From Sinomicrobium oceani (lineage in GTDB: Bacteria > Bacteroidota > Bacteroidia > Flavobacteriales > Flavobacteriaceae), in contig NZ_FPJE01000004.1 in the NCBI RefSeq assembly GCF_900119185.1, forward strand, positions 124,001 through 188,000: 64,000 bases of DNA, in the 5' to 3' direction. A program made the translations under genes and the position numbers. Below, one piece after another: positions 57,593 through 64,000 of the stretch (within the stretch, counting starts at the first letter, position 1; every line of letters begins with the position of its first letter). The notes beneath the pieces were generated by a model, which saw nothing but the letters and a program-made list of their open reading frames with translations, searched no databases and had not been told where the DNA came from.

Positions 57593-57660
57593 ATATTGTA
57601 GAATGTACAATGTCCTGGCTTATTACAGGCCGGGACAGTACGTTCTACAATATTTTTTTA
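57593..57660 (+). terminator. Very long hairpin terminator after glyS
   Basis: A 16-bp outer stem (57593-57608 with 57638-57653, one G-T pair), a 2-nt AA bulge, and a 9-bp inner stem (57611-57619 with 57629-57637, one G-T pair) enclose a 9-nt loop and run into TTTTTTT. It begins 52 bp after the stop. Confidence 0.85.
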
Positions 57661-57779
57661 TCTTATTTTTTCTCATATTTTCGGGTTTTACAGGGGCTCT
57701 GCTTTCTTTTTCCGGTGTACCCGGAGCCGGTTGTTGATAACCATTTTTTCCTTTAACAATTTCGGAAATTCCTGTTTTG

Positions 57780-57787
57780 TACCTTTA
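57780..57787 (+). promoter_or_regulatory. Possible -7 box directly before the radical SAM gene
   Basis: TACCTTTA differs from TAnnTTTG only at the last base and is followed by AATT and the ATG at 57792, the same 4-nt gap as at glyS and plsC. Confidence 0.4.
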
Positions 57788-57791
57788 AATT

Positions 57792-58865
57792 ATGGAAAAG
57801 GAATCCTATATCAAAGGAAGGGGAGCGCAGGCCAATGTGAAGAACAGGTTCCATGAGATGTCGCATGAAATGCGCAACGACTTCCTCGAATATTGCCGTC
57901 TTGAAGGCGAAGAGGCCGATCCGGACAAAACACAGTATCTCAAAGTCTTTCCTAAAACCATAGTCAATAAAGTGGAGAGCCCCGATGTAGGGATGGGATA
58001 TTCCATGAACCCTTATCAGGGATGTGAACACGGGTGTATTTATTGTTATGCACGAAATAGTCATGAATACTGGGGGTATAGTGCAGGGCTCGATTTTGAA
58101 CGACAGATACTGGTAAAAGAGAATGCACCGCAGTTGCTGGAAGACAAGATCAGGAGTAAAAGATGGAAAGCGCACCCCATAGTTTTATCAGGAAATACGG
58201 ATTGTTATCAGCCTGCGGAGAAGCACTTTCAGATCACTCGTAAGTGTCTCAAAGTTTTTCTGAAATACAGGCATCCTGTAGGGATTATAACCAAAAATGC
58301 CATGGTTATCCGTGATTTGGATGTGCTCAAGGCTTTGGCCAAAGATAATCTGGTCGTGGTCAATGTGTCGGTCACGTCCTTATCGGAAGAAACCAGAAGG
58401 GTTTTGGAGCCCCGTACGGCAAGCATTAAGAAGCGGCTCGAAACCGTGCGTATACTGTCGGAGCATGGCATTCCGGTAAACGTAATGATCGCGCCGATAA
58501 TACCGGCTATCAACAGTCACGAGATCCTGCCTCTGGCCAGGGCCGCAGCAGAAAATGGAGCTGTTTCCATAGCTCATACCATAGTAAGGCTGAATGGAGC
58601 TATAGGAGAAATATTTTCCGAATGGATACGGAAAGCAATGCCCGACCGGGCAGAAAAAGTACTCCGTCAAATAGAGGATTGTCACGGAGGGAATCTCAAT
58701 GACAGTCGTTATGGCCTGCGCATGACAGGAGAAGGTAAGATTGCGCAGCAAATTCACAGCCTTTTTCAGGTGGCCGGAAAAAAGTACTTTGCAGATACGT
58801 CATATCCCCACCTCAATACTTCATTGCACGAAAGTTTTAAAGATGGTCAGTTGAAGCTTTTTTAG
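57792..58865 (+). CDS. PA0069-type radical SAM protein
   Basis: This 357-aa protein has the CxxxCxxC cluster motif at Cys78, Cys82 and Cys85 (CEHGCIYCYARNSHEYWGYS), typical of the spore photoproduct lyase-like/PA0069 radical SAM group. Such proteins are not well characterised; DNA repair has been suggested for relatives, without proof here. It converges with a lipoprotein gene with a 4-bp overlap. Confidence 0.88.
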   Translation: MEKESYIKGRGAQANVKNRFHEMSHEMRNDFLEYCRLEGEEADPDKTQYLKVFPKTIVNKVESPDVGMGYSMNPYQGCEHGCIYCYARNSHEYWGYSAGLDFERQILVKENAPQLLEDKIRSKRWKAHPIVLSGNTDCYQPAEKHFQITRKCLKVFLKYRHPVGIITKNAMVIRDLDVLKALAKDNLVVVNVSVTSLSEETRRVLEPRTASIKKRLETVRILSEHGIPVNVMIAPIIPAINSHEILPLARAAAENGAVSIAHTIVRLNGAIGEIFSEWIRKAMPDRAEKVLRQIEDCHGGNLNDSRYGLRMTGEGKIAQQIHSLFQVAGKKYFADTSYPHLNTSLHESFKDGQLKLF

Positions 58866-59323
58866 AGCGGGCAATCGGTTTTTTCGGCAGTGAGTACGAA
58901 TGAGCCTTCTTTTCCGGGATTGGTCATGATTTTTGCTTCCTTGTCCGTAATTTCTATCCGTATATCCTGGGTTTCGGTCATTCCTTCCTGGCTGAACGTG
59001 TATTTGCCGGATATCACATTATTTTTTATGGTACCGTCAAGGGTGCCGCTCCTCCTGTCTTTTTCGGCAGGAAGCCAGTTGAATATTCCTCTTACCTTTT
59101 TCTGGTCTATATGTAGGGTGAGGATGGTAGAGTCCCGTAGAACCCGGTCTTCCAGTTGGATAGCTTTTCCTGTGGATAGAAAGCACAGGTCCATGCTTTC
59201 CGGAGGATTCGAAGTTTGTATTTCTTCCTGAAGACTTTTGTCTTGCTTATCTGCCTTTTTTTCATCCTTACACGATAAAAACAAAAGGCAGGCTGCAAGT
59301 ACCGGTAACATTATATTTTTCAT
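58862..59323 (-). CDS. Small lipoprotein
   Basis: This 153-aa protein has a lipoprotein signal (LLFLSCKDEKK) and then a charged linker (KKADKQDKSLQEE). The remainder is a small beta-rich domain with motifs such as IDQKKVRGIFNWLPAEKDRRSGTLDGTI and a terminal Cys. The pattern is that of small Bacteroidota lipoproteins of unknown function. It ends inside the last codons of the convergent radical SAM gene. Confidence 0.75.
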   Translation of the reverse strand: MKNIMLPVLAACLLFLSCKDEKKADKQDKSLQEEIQTSNPPESMDLCFLSTGKAIQLEDRVLRDSTILTLHIDQKKVRGIFNWLPAEKDRRSGTLDGTIKNNVISGKYTFSQEGMTETQDIRIEITDKEAKIMTNPGKEGSFVLTAEKTDCPL

Positions 59324-59370
59324 GAATTTTTCGATTTGGTTATACCTGTGCTATATAAAGATAGTGAAAA

Positions 59371-60024
59371 TTACTTTTTCCCGTTCCATTCGGCATAAAA
59401 CTGTTCGAGGAATATTTCCATAAACTCATGTCTTTGCTGCGCGATTTTTCTTCCGGTTCCGGTATTCATTTTGTCTTTGAGCAGCAATAACTTCTCGTGG
59501 AAATGATTGATGGTAGGTGCCGTACTTTTTTTGTATTCTTCCTTGCTCTCATAGGTCCGTGGAGGAATATCCGGATGATACAATGCCCTGTTTTTAAAAC
59601 CACCGTAATTAAAGGTTCTTGCTATGCCTATGGCACCTATGGCATCGAGCCTGTCCGCATCCTGTACTACATCGAGTTCGGGAGAGCTGAACCCGGAATG
59701 ACCGTAACTGCTTTTAAAAGAGATGTTCTCTATGATCTTCACTACGTGATCGATGATTTTTTCGGGTACTTCCTGTTTTTCCAGGAAAGACCGTGCAACC
59801 CTGGGGCCTATGGTGTCATCGCCATTGTGAAATTTACTGTCTGCAATATCGTGTAGAAGGGCGCCGAGCTGTACTACGAGAAGATCGGTGTCTTCATGTT
59901 GTGCGATGAGCAAGGCATTGTTGTATACACGTTCGATATGAAACCAGTCGTGGCCTCCTTCTGCATTAGCCAGTTCGCTTTTTACAAAAGCGATAGTAGC
60001 AGGTATAATTTCCGGGTTTTTCAT
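59371..60024 (-). CDS. HD-domain phosphohydrolase
   Basis: This 217-aa protein starts at ATG 60024 (MKNPEIIPATIAFVKSEL); the frame continues to 60120, but that part overlaps the desaturase end and its terminator. Metal ligands are His30 (WFHIERV), His58-Asp59 (LLHDIAD) and a later Asp (QDADRLDAIG), the H..HD..D motif. The family (YedJ/YpgQ-like) removes phosphate from nucleotides; the substrate here is unknown. Confidence 0.87.
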   Translation of the reverse strand: MKNPEIIPATIAFVKSELANAEGGHDWFHIERVYNNALLIAQHEDTDLLVVQLGALLHDIADSKFHNGDDTIGPRVARSFLEKQEVPEKIIDHVVKIIENISFKSSYGHSGFSSPELDVVQDADRLDAIGAIGIARTFNYGGFKNRALYHPDIPPRTYESKEEYKKSTAPTINHFHEKLLLLKDKMNTGTGRKIAQQRHEFMEIFLEQFYAEWNGKK

Positions 60025-60042
60025 AAAAAATAAAGTGGTAAA

Positions 60043-60074
60043 AAAAATCCTTTCGTGTTGAAGAAAGGATTTTT
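60043..60074 (-). terminator. Rho-independent terminator after the desaturase
   Basis: Perfect 12-bp stem (60043-60054 with 60063-60074), 8-nt loop, and a T run on the minus strand. It ends the plsC-desaturase transcript before the HD gene. Confidence 0.85.
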
Positions 60075-60092
60075 GTATATGTTTTTTTTGAT

Positions 60093-61082
60093 TTATCTCG
60101 ACGTTGCGGGTTCTACCCATTTAAAGATGTGCGACTCCTGCGGTATTTTTATGCGTTCGGAAATGCGGAGCATTCTTTCGGGTAGTTTCATCAGGTAGTC
60201 CCTGGCTTTTTCGGCTTCGTCCGAAAGATCGGATATCTTGTCGATCTGCCACTTGGCAATAAGTTTCTGAATGATCTCTACATAGTCGTGAGAAGTGTAT
60301 ACTCCGATTCGTTGTGCCGAATCCGAGAACTGTTCCCATGCCTCACCGAGTTTTTGCCCCGATTCTCTGAGGAAGTGTGCGGGCATGGTGATTTTCTGCT
60401 TCATCATATACTGGAAGGCCAGCATCATCTGGCTGGGATCTACTTCAAATATACGTTTTACAAATTCGCTGTAGGCCTGGTGATGTCGCATTTCATCCCC
60501 GGAAATGATCTTACACATTTTGGAGAGTCTCATGTTACCGTATTTTTTTGCCAGTTTGGCAACACGGTTGTGAGAGACATAGGTAGCCAGCTCCTGGAAA
60601 CTGGTGTATACAAAATTCTTATACGGGTCGGTATCGGTACCGATGTCAAATCCGTCATTGATAAGGTGATGTGTGGTACGCTCTACTTCTTTCATGTTTA
60701 CCCGTCCGGAAAGGTACAGGTATTTGTTGAGAACGTCACCATGGCGGTTTTCTTCTCCGGTCCAGTGTCGTACCCACTTGGACCATCCGTTTCTTTCCAC
60801 CTGGTCTATGCCTTCCACATCCATGAGCCAAGACTCATAGGTGGGGAGTGCTTCTTCTGTAATCGTGTCTCCGACGAGTACTACCCAGAAATCATAGGGC
60901 ATTTCCTTGGCCAGTTCTCTCAGTTCCCTGACGTCTTCGAGAAAGTTTTCATTTTCCGAATCCGGCAAAAAGTCACTGGGTTGCCAAATGGTGTCCACAG
61001 GGATTAAATATTTATCCACAAAAGTATCGATATCTTTTTCCAGAAGCTGCATAACTTCCAGCCGCACGTTTTTTATAGACAT
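60093..61082 (-). CDS. Acyl-ACP desaturase
   Basis: This 329-aa soluble di-iron enzyme has two ExxH motifs: Glu111-His114 (EENRHG) and Glu197-His200 (DEMRH), with an extra Glu at about 75 in EEA. The family (stearoyl-ACP Delta9-desaturase, plant/actinobacterial type) introduces a cis double bond into acyl-ACP with O2 and ferredoxin. Membrane lipid fluidity is the likely role. It starts 8 bp after plsC, so fatty-acid desaturation and glycerolipid acylation are co-transcribed. Confidence 0.92.
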   Translation of the reverse strand: MSIKNVRLEVMQLLEKDIDTFVDKYLIPVDTIWQPSDFLPDSENENFLEDVRELRELAKEMPYDFWVVLVGDTITEEALPTYESWLMDVEGIDQVERNGWSKWVRHWTGEENRHGDVLNKYLYLSGRVNMKEVERTTHHLINDGFDIGTDTDPYKNFVYTSFQELATYVSHNRVAKLAKKYGNMRLSKMCKIISGDEMRHHQAYSEFVKRIFEVDPSQMMLAFQYMMKQKITMPAHFLRESGQKLGEAWEQFSDSAQRIGVYTSHDYVEIIQKLIAKWQIDKISDLSDEAEKARDYLMKLPERMLRISERIKIPQESHIFKWVEPATSR

Positions 61083-61090
61083 AAATAAAT

Positions 61091-61825
61091 TTATATGATT
61101 ATTCCTTGTTTTACTGCGTTTTCCGTTCTCTCTATTATTTCGTTAAAAGGAACATTTCGGATGGCAAAAGGTTGTTGTACTGTGAAGGTTACCCGGTTAC
61201 ACAAAGTTAATGGAAAATTACCATTTTTAACAATTTTCCACGAATTATTTATACTTAACGGTACAATATAGGCAGATGTTGCATACTTACAGAGAATTTT
61301 CAATCCGTTCTCTGCAAAACGCTTCGGATTCCCGTCCTTGCTCCTGGTGCCTTCCGGGAAAATAACAGCGGAACGGTTGTGTTCTTCGATGTATTCCGCC
61401 ATCTGCTTTATGGCCGGTAAAGCCTGTTTGGGATCTTTCCGGTCAATAAGAACAGAACCTCCGTGACGCAGGTTGAAAGATACGCTCGGAATACCTCTGC
61501 CCAATTCCTTTTTACTGATGAATTTAGGATGGAACTTACGAAGATACCATATAATGGCGGGAATGTCGTACATACTTTGGTGGTTGGCCACAATGATAAG
61601 CGGAACACCCTCTGGTATGAGATGACGGTTCTCGAACTCGTATGTTGTGCCCAGAATATTGGTGCAACGAACGAGAAAAAAGTTGAGAATGGAAACACTT
61701 TTCTTATGAGCACTATAACCGAAAAGGTTAAGGCATATCCACTGAATCCCATGAAATATCACAAGGCATAGCCCGAAACATACATAGTATAATGCCGAAA
61801 GCGGATAGGACAGAATTTTTTTCAT
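61091..61825 (-). CDS. plsC: 1-acyl-glycerol-3-phosphate acyltransferase (PlsC family)
   Basis: This 244-aa inner-membrane enzyme has an N-terminal hydrophobic segment, the catalytic Hx4D motif (His82, Asp87, in ANHQSMYD) and the acyl-acceptor motif FPEGTRS. It adds the second acyl chain to lysophosphatidic acid. The ATG at 61825 is preceded by an exact -7 box with only 4 nt between, so a leaderless mRNA is possible. The acyl-ACP desaturase follows after 8 bp. Confidence 0.92.
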   Translation of the reverse strand: MKKILSYPLSALYYVCFGLCLVIFHGIQWICLNLFGYSAHKKSVSILNFFLVRCTNILGTTYEFENRHLIPEGVPLIIVANHQSMYDIPAIIWYLRKFHPKFISKKELGRGIPSVSFNLRHGGSVLIDRKDPKQALPAIKQMAEYIEEHNRSAVIFPEGTRSKDGNPKRFAENGLKILCKYATSAYIVPLSINNSWKIVKNGNFPLTLCNRVTFTVQQPFAIRNVPFNEIIERTENAVKQGIII

Positions 61826-61829
61826 AACA

Positions 61830-61837
61830 CAAAATTA
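61830..61837 (-). promoter_or_regulatory. -7 box directly before plsC, leaderless candidate
   Basis: Read on the minus strand this is TAATTTTG followed by TGTT and then the plsC ATG, the same 4-nt gap as at glyS. Confidence 0.6.
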
Positions 61838-61902
61838 GCCAATACGGTTTAGCTGTAGTTGTTTTTTGCCGCAAATATAAGTTAATGAATGTATTGAAGG
61901 TT

Positions 61903-62889
61903 TTACTTCTGGTTTTTTATTCTTTCTTTAACGACCTTTTCATCGATGGCAAGCGATACGGTTGTTTCCTCGGGAACGGGGGAATGGTGTTCGAAGAAAA
62001 GGGGCTCTCCGCGGTAAAGGGCTCTTATAAGGTAATGATTTCCCTCAAAATAGCATTCCTTGATCCGTACGCGGAAGCCGGATTTTTCCGTGAGGTGTAA
62101 CTCATGCGTGTACACCAGTACTCTTTGATTTTCGGGATAACCTGCCTCCGGTACAAGTGCCCGGATCGGAATTTCGTTAACTTCTCCGAAAAGCGATGCG
62201 GTGTATCTGCTTTCCGGATTGTTGTAGAGCCTTTCGGGCTGATCTTCCCTGATAATTTTTCCCGCTTTCATCACCAGTGTCTTGTCGGCATGCGATAAAG
62301 CATCCACACTGTCGTGCGTGGCAATGATACAGGTAATCTGCTTTTTGCGAAGAAAAGCAAAAAGGTCTCTGCGGAGTTTATTGGTCCGGAAACTGTCGAT
62401 ATGACTGAAAGGTTCGTCTAATAGCAGTATTTCCGGTTTTTGGGCCATAGCCCTGGCCAGGGCCACACGTTGTTGCTGTCCTCCGCTCAGGTTGCCGGGC
62501 TTTTCGTCGGCATAGTCCTGTAATTCTACCATGTCGAGAAGTTCGTCTATTCGCTCCGACTTTTCTTTTTTGTAGAAGTTGGACAGGAACTTGCCGATAT
62601 TATCCCGGACAGATACATAAGGCATAAGATCGAAATCCTGGGCCAGGTATTTCATGTAGGATTCTCCCGGGACAAGGTTATATGCGGGGCCGAGTATCTG
62701 CTTGTCTTTCCAGTAGATTTCTCCCTGATCCATGTCGTAAAGCCCGTAAATAGCTTTGAGTAGGGTGCTTTTTCCGGAGCCGCTTTCCCCGATGACCGAC
62801 ACGATTTGTCCGGGTTCGGCGCTGAAACTCAGAGTGTCCAGTACCGGTTTTTCTGTGAACCGGAATGAAATATTTTTAACGTCAAGCAT
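61903..62889 (-). CDS. ABC transporter ATP-binding protein
   Basis: This 328-aa protein starts at ATG 62889 (MLDVKNISFRFTEKP), supported by a -7 box at 62915-62922; the frame reaches 63099 but the extra part has no family features. Walker A is GESGSGKST (residues 34-42), with LSGGQQQRVALARAMAQ, LLLDEPF and the H-loop ATHD. A C-terminal domain of about 90 residues is TOBE-like. No permease is adjacent, so the substrate cannot be told; the layout resembles importer ATPases of the PotA/CysA type. Confidence 0.87.
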   Translation of the reverse strand: MLDVKNISFRFTEKPVLDTLSFSAEPGQIVSVIGESGSGKSTLLKAIYGLYDMDQGEIYWKDKQILGPAYNLVPGESYMKYLAQDFDLMPYVSVRDNIGKFLSNFYKKEKSERIDELLDMVELQDYADEKPGNLSGGQQQRVALARAMAQKPEILLLDEPFSHIDSFRTNKLRRDLFAFLRKKQITCIIATHDSVDALSHADKTLVMKAGKIIREDQPERLYNNPESRYTASLFGEVNEIPIRALVPEAGYPENQRVLVYTHELHLTEKSGFRVRIKECYFEGNHYLIRALYRGEPLFFEHHSPVPEETTVSLAIDEKVVKERIKNQK

Positions 62890-62914
62890 TTTTAACAGAT
62901 ACGAGGGTTTCGGA

Positions 62915-62922
62915 CAAAGATA
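62915..62922 (-). promoter_or_regulatory. -7 box of the ABC ATPase promoter
   Basis: Read on the minus strand this is TATCTTTG, an exact TAnnTTTG match, 25 bp upstream of ATG 62889. It lies inside the longer open frame, which argues against the earlier start. Confidence 0.55.
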
Positions 62923-62983
62923 ATGGCTTTGTGTAAACCGGAAAACGGGAATCGTTTTTTTAAGCGCCTTAAAGAAGTGTAAT

Positions 62984-63016
62984 AAAAAAAAGAAGCAGTC
63001 GGAGAATCCGGCTGCT
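62984..63016 (-). terminator. Rho-independent terminator after the TM2 gene
   Basis: A 9-bp stem with one G-T pair (62994-63002 with 63008-63016), a 5-nt loop and, on the minus strand, a run of T. It lies about 110 bp after the TM2 gene stop. Confidence 0.8.
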
Positions 63017-63124
63017 CCTGAAATATGGTTTACAGGGTTTTTGCCCTTTTGAGTTTTGTTCAAAAACGAGAGCATGTCCGGGGATGTCGGGTATCGCAAT
63101 CGGGATCGGGATACCGGGAAGATT

Positions 63125-63502
63125 TCAGAACCAGGGTTTCTTGCCTACCTGGTAAGTGTTGTAGAACTCTTCGTCGGACTTGGTCAGGTAGATAATTCCT
63201 TCGATCAGGCCTATAATACCACCGATGCCACAAAGGAAGGACAACAGGATCTGAATAATCCCTTCTTTGTTGTACCCGAGGATGAACTTGTGAACACCAA
63301 AAGATCCGACAACGATAGCTAATACACCTGCGAGAACTTTTTTGTTTTCCTGGCTGTGAACAGTCTGGTTGATACCGTCGTTGAATGCATCGGCACTTTC
63401 TCTGGCTTCTTCACCTAAGTCCCTGGCCGCTTTTTTAGCTTCTTCGCCCATTTCCCTGGCTTTGTCCGAAAAGCTCTTTTCGTGTTTGTTTTCTTCGTTC
63501 AT
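63125..63502 (-). CDS. TM2 domain-containing membrane protein
   Basis: This 125-aa protein starts at ATG 63502 (MNEENKHEKSFSDK). An N-terminal charged helix rich in Glu/Ala/Lys repeats (about 10-50) is followed by the TM2 domain: two membrane helices around GSFGVHKFILGYNKEGIIQI and GGIIGLIEGIIYL. TM2 proteins are common small membrane proteins without a settled function. The frame to 63562 includes an unlikely upstream Met. Confidence 0.85.
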   Translation of the reverse strand: MNEENKHEKSFSDKAREMGEEAKKAARDLGEEARESADAFNDGINQTVHSQENKKVLAGVLAIVVGSFGVHKFILGYNKEGIIQILLSFLCGIGGIIGLIEGIIYLTKSDEEFYNTYQVGKKPWF

Positions 63503-63600
63503 GATTGAAATTATTTCGGTTTTGAATAAGTTAAAAATATAAAAAAAATCGGTAATGACCATTTTTTTATCCAGCGCAATTTTGCTTTTGCTTCACCGGA

Positions 63601-64000
63601 TCAGAGGTTGTAATAGGATCTGATCTTGTCTGCTATGGTTTGTGCGAGTTTTAATTGACTTTCAAAAGTCCAGCCTGCAACATGGGGTGATAACAGCACG
63701 TTGTCCGATTCCAGAAGGTACCGGAAAGCCTCGGGAATACGGTCCTCGGAAAAGAGCGATTCGAAAGAAGTTTTCTCATACTCCAGAACATCCAGTGCGG
63801 CCCCGGTTATTTTTTTATCCTGTAAGGCCTTTACCAGGTCTTTGGTAACGACACTCTTTCCTCTTGCCGTATTGATAAACCAGAAAGGTTTTGTAAAACT
63901 GTTGATAAAATCGATGTTTATCATATTTTCCGTAAGTTCGGTGAAAGGTGTATGCAGGCTTACGACATCGGCTTCGCGCCGGAATTCGTCGATAGATACC
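63601..64000 (-). CDS. D-2-hydroxyacid dehydrogenase (SerA-like), C-terminal part
   Basis: The frame is open to the window edge, so the 5' part is outside. Reading in from the edge, VSIDEFRREADVVSLHTPFT, then FINTARGKSVVTKDLVKAL, GAALDVLEYE and LSPHVAGWT are the catalytic and NAD-binding motifs of D-isomer-specific 2-hydroxyacid dehydrogenases (Arg in ARG, Glu in DVLE, His in PHVAG). Phosphoglycerate dehydrogenase of serine synthesis is the likeliest member, but hydroxypyruvate or lactate enzymes cannot be ruled out. Confidence 0.87.
   Translation of the reverse strand, partial: VSIDEFRREADVVSLHTPFTELTENMINIDFINSFTKPFWFINTARGKSVVTKDLVKALQDKKITGAALDVLEYEKTSFESLFSEDRIPEAFRYLLESDNVLLSPHVAGWTFESQLKLAQTIADKIRSYYNL

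Overview
The window looks like a chromosomal segment from a member of the Flavobacteriaceae (Bacteroidota). The evidence is the abundance of lipoproteins with a Cys lipobox followed by Asp/Ser/Asn residues, type IX secretion (T9SS) C-terminal tails, a TonB-dependent receptor with a carboxypeptidase-like N-terminal domain, a Bacteroidota-type TssD pair, weak Shine-Dalgarno signals, and repeated TAnnTTTG boxes (the known Bacteroidota -7 element) in front of genes. I saw no rRNA, tRNA, CRISPR array, insertion sequence, phage gene or origin.

Layout. 1-5.4 kb: Fe-S assembly run sufA(partial)-sufB-sufC-sufD-sufS, with no sufE. 5.5-7.8 kb: prs, rplY and pth. 7.8-17.5 kb: a minus-strand secreted block of two large paralogous reprolysin-like T9SS metalloproteases and two lipoproteins. 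17.7-25.9 kb: plus-strand housekeeping run (ribF, a vitamin K-dependent carboxylase-like membrane protein, serS, a TPR protein, a DUF4286-like protein, rsmA, mgtE). 25.9-29.5 kb: an unlisted 53-aa gene, murI, a 2OG-Fe oxygenase, a queD-type gene, an lpxH-type hydrolase and a small conserved protein. 29.6-33.7 kb: minus-strand run of an OsmC protein, a peptide-N-glycosidase F homologue and recJ. 33.9-36.4 kb: a small lipoprotein and the separate atpD-atpC pair. 36.5-38.9 kb: tyrosine catabolism (hmgA-hppD). 39.2-45.3 kb: a heavy-metal efflux locus whose czcA-tolC fusion is split by a frameshift. 45.4-46.3 kb: two TssD (Hcp) genes with no other T6SS gene nearby. 46.5-52.4 kb: a secreted endonuclease/exonuclease/phosphatase divergent from a TonB receptor and a DUF5689/lamin-tail lipoprotein. 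52.5-57.5 kb: an omega-amidase-type hydrolase, an Ig-like lipoprotein, comF and glyS. 57.8-64 kb: a radical SAM protein, a lipoprotein, an HD hydrolase, an acyl-ACP desaturase, plsC, a lone ABC ATPase, a TM2 protein and the end of a 2-hydroxyacid dehydrogenase.

The parts most worth following up are: (i) the nuclease/TonB receptor/OB+lamin-tail lipoprotein cluster, which resembles a split ExeM-type extracellular nuclease with its own uptake receptor; (ii) the orphan TssD pair with a structured palindrome and direct repeats upstream; (iii) the PNGase F homologue; (iv) the broken czcA; (v) a set of promoter boxes placed exactly four bases before ATG codons, which suggests leaderless mRNAs. Starts were moved inward from the longest open frame where a signal peptide, family N-terminus or promoter box argued for it. 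All homology calls are from motif recognition by eye; no database search was run.
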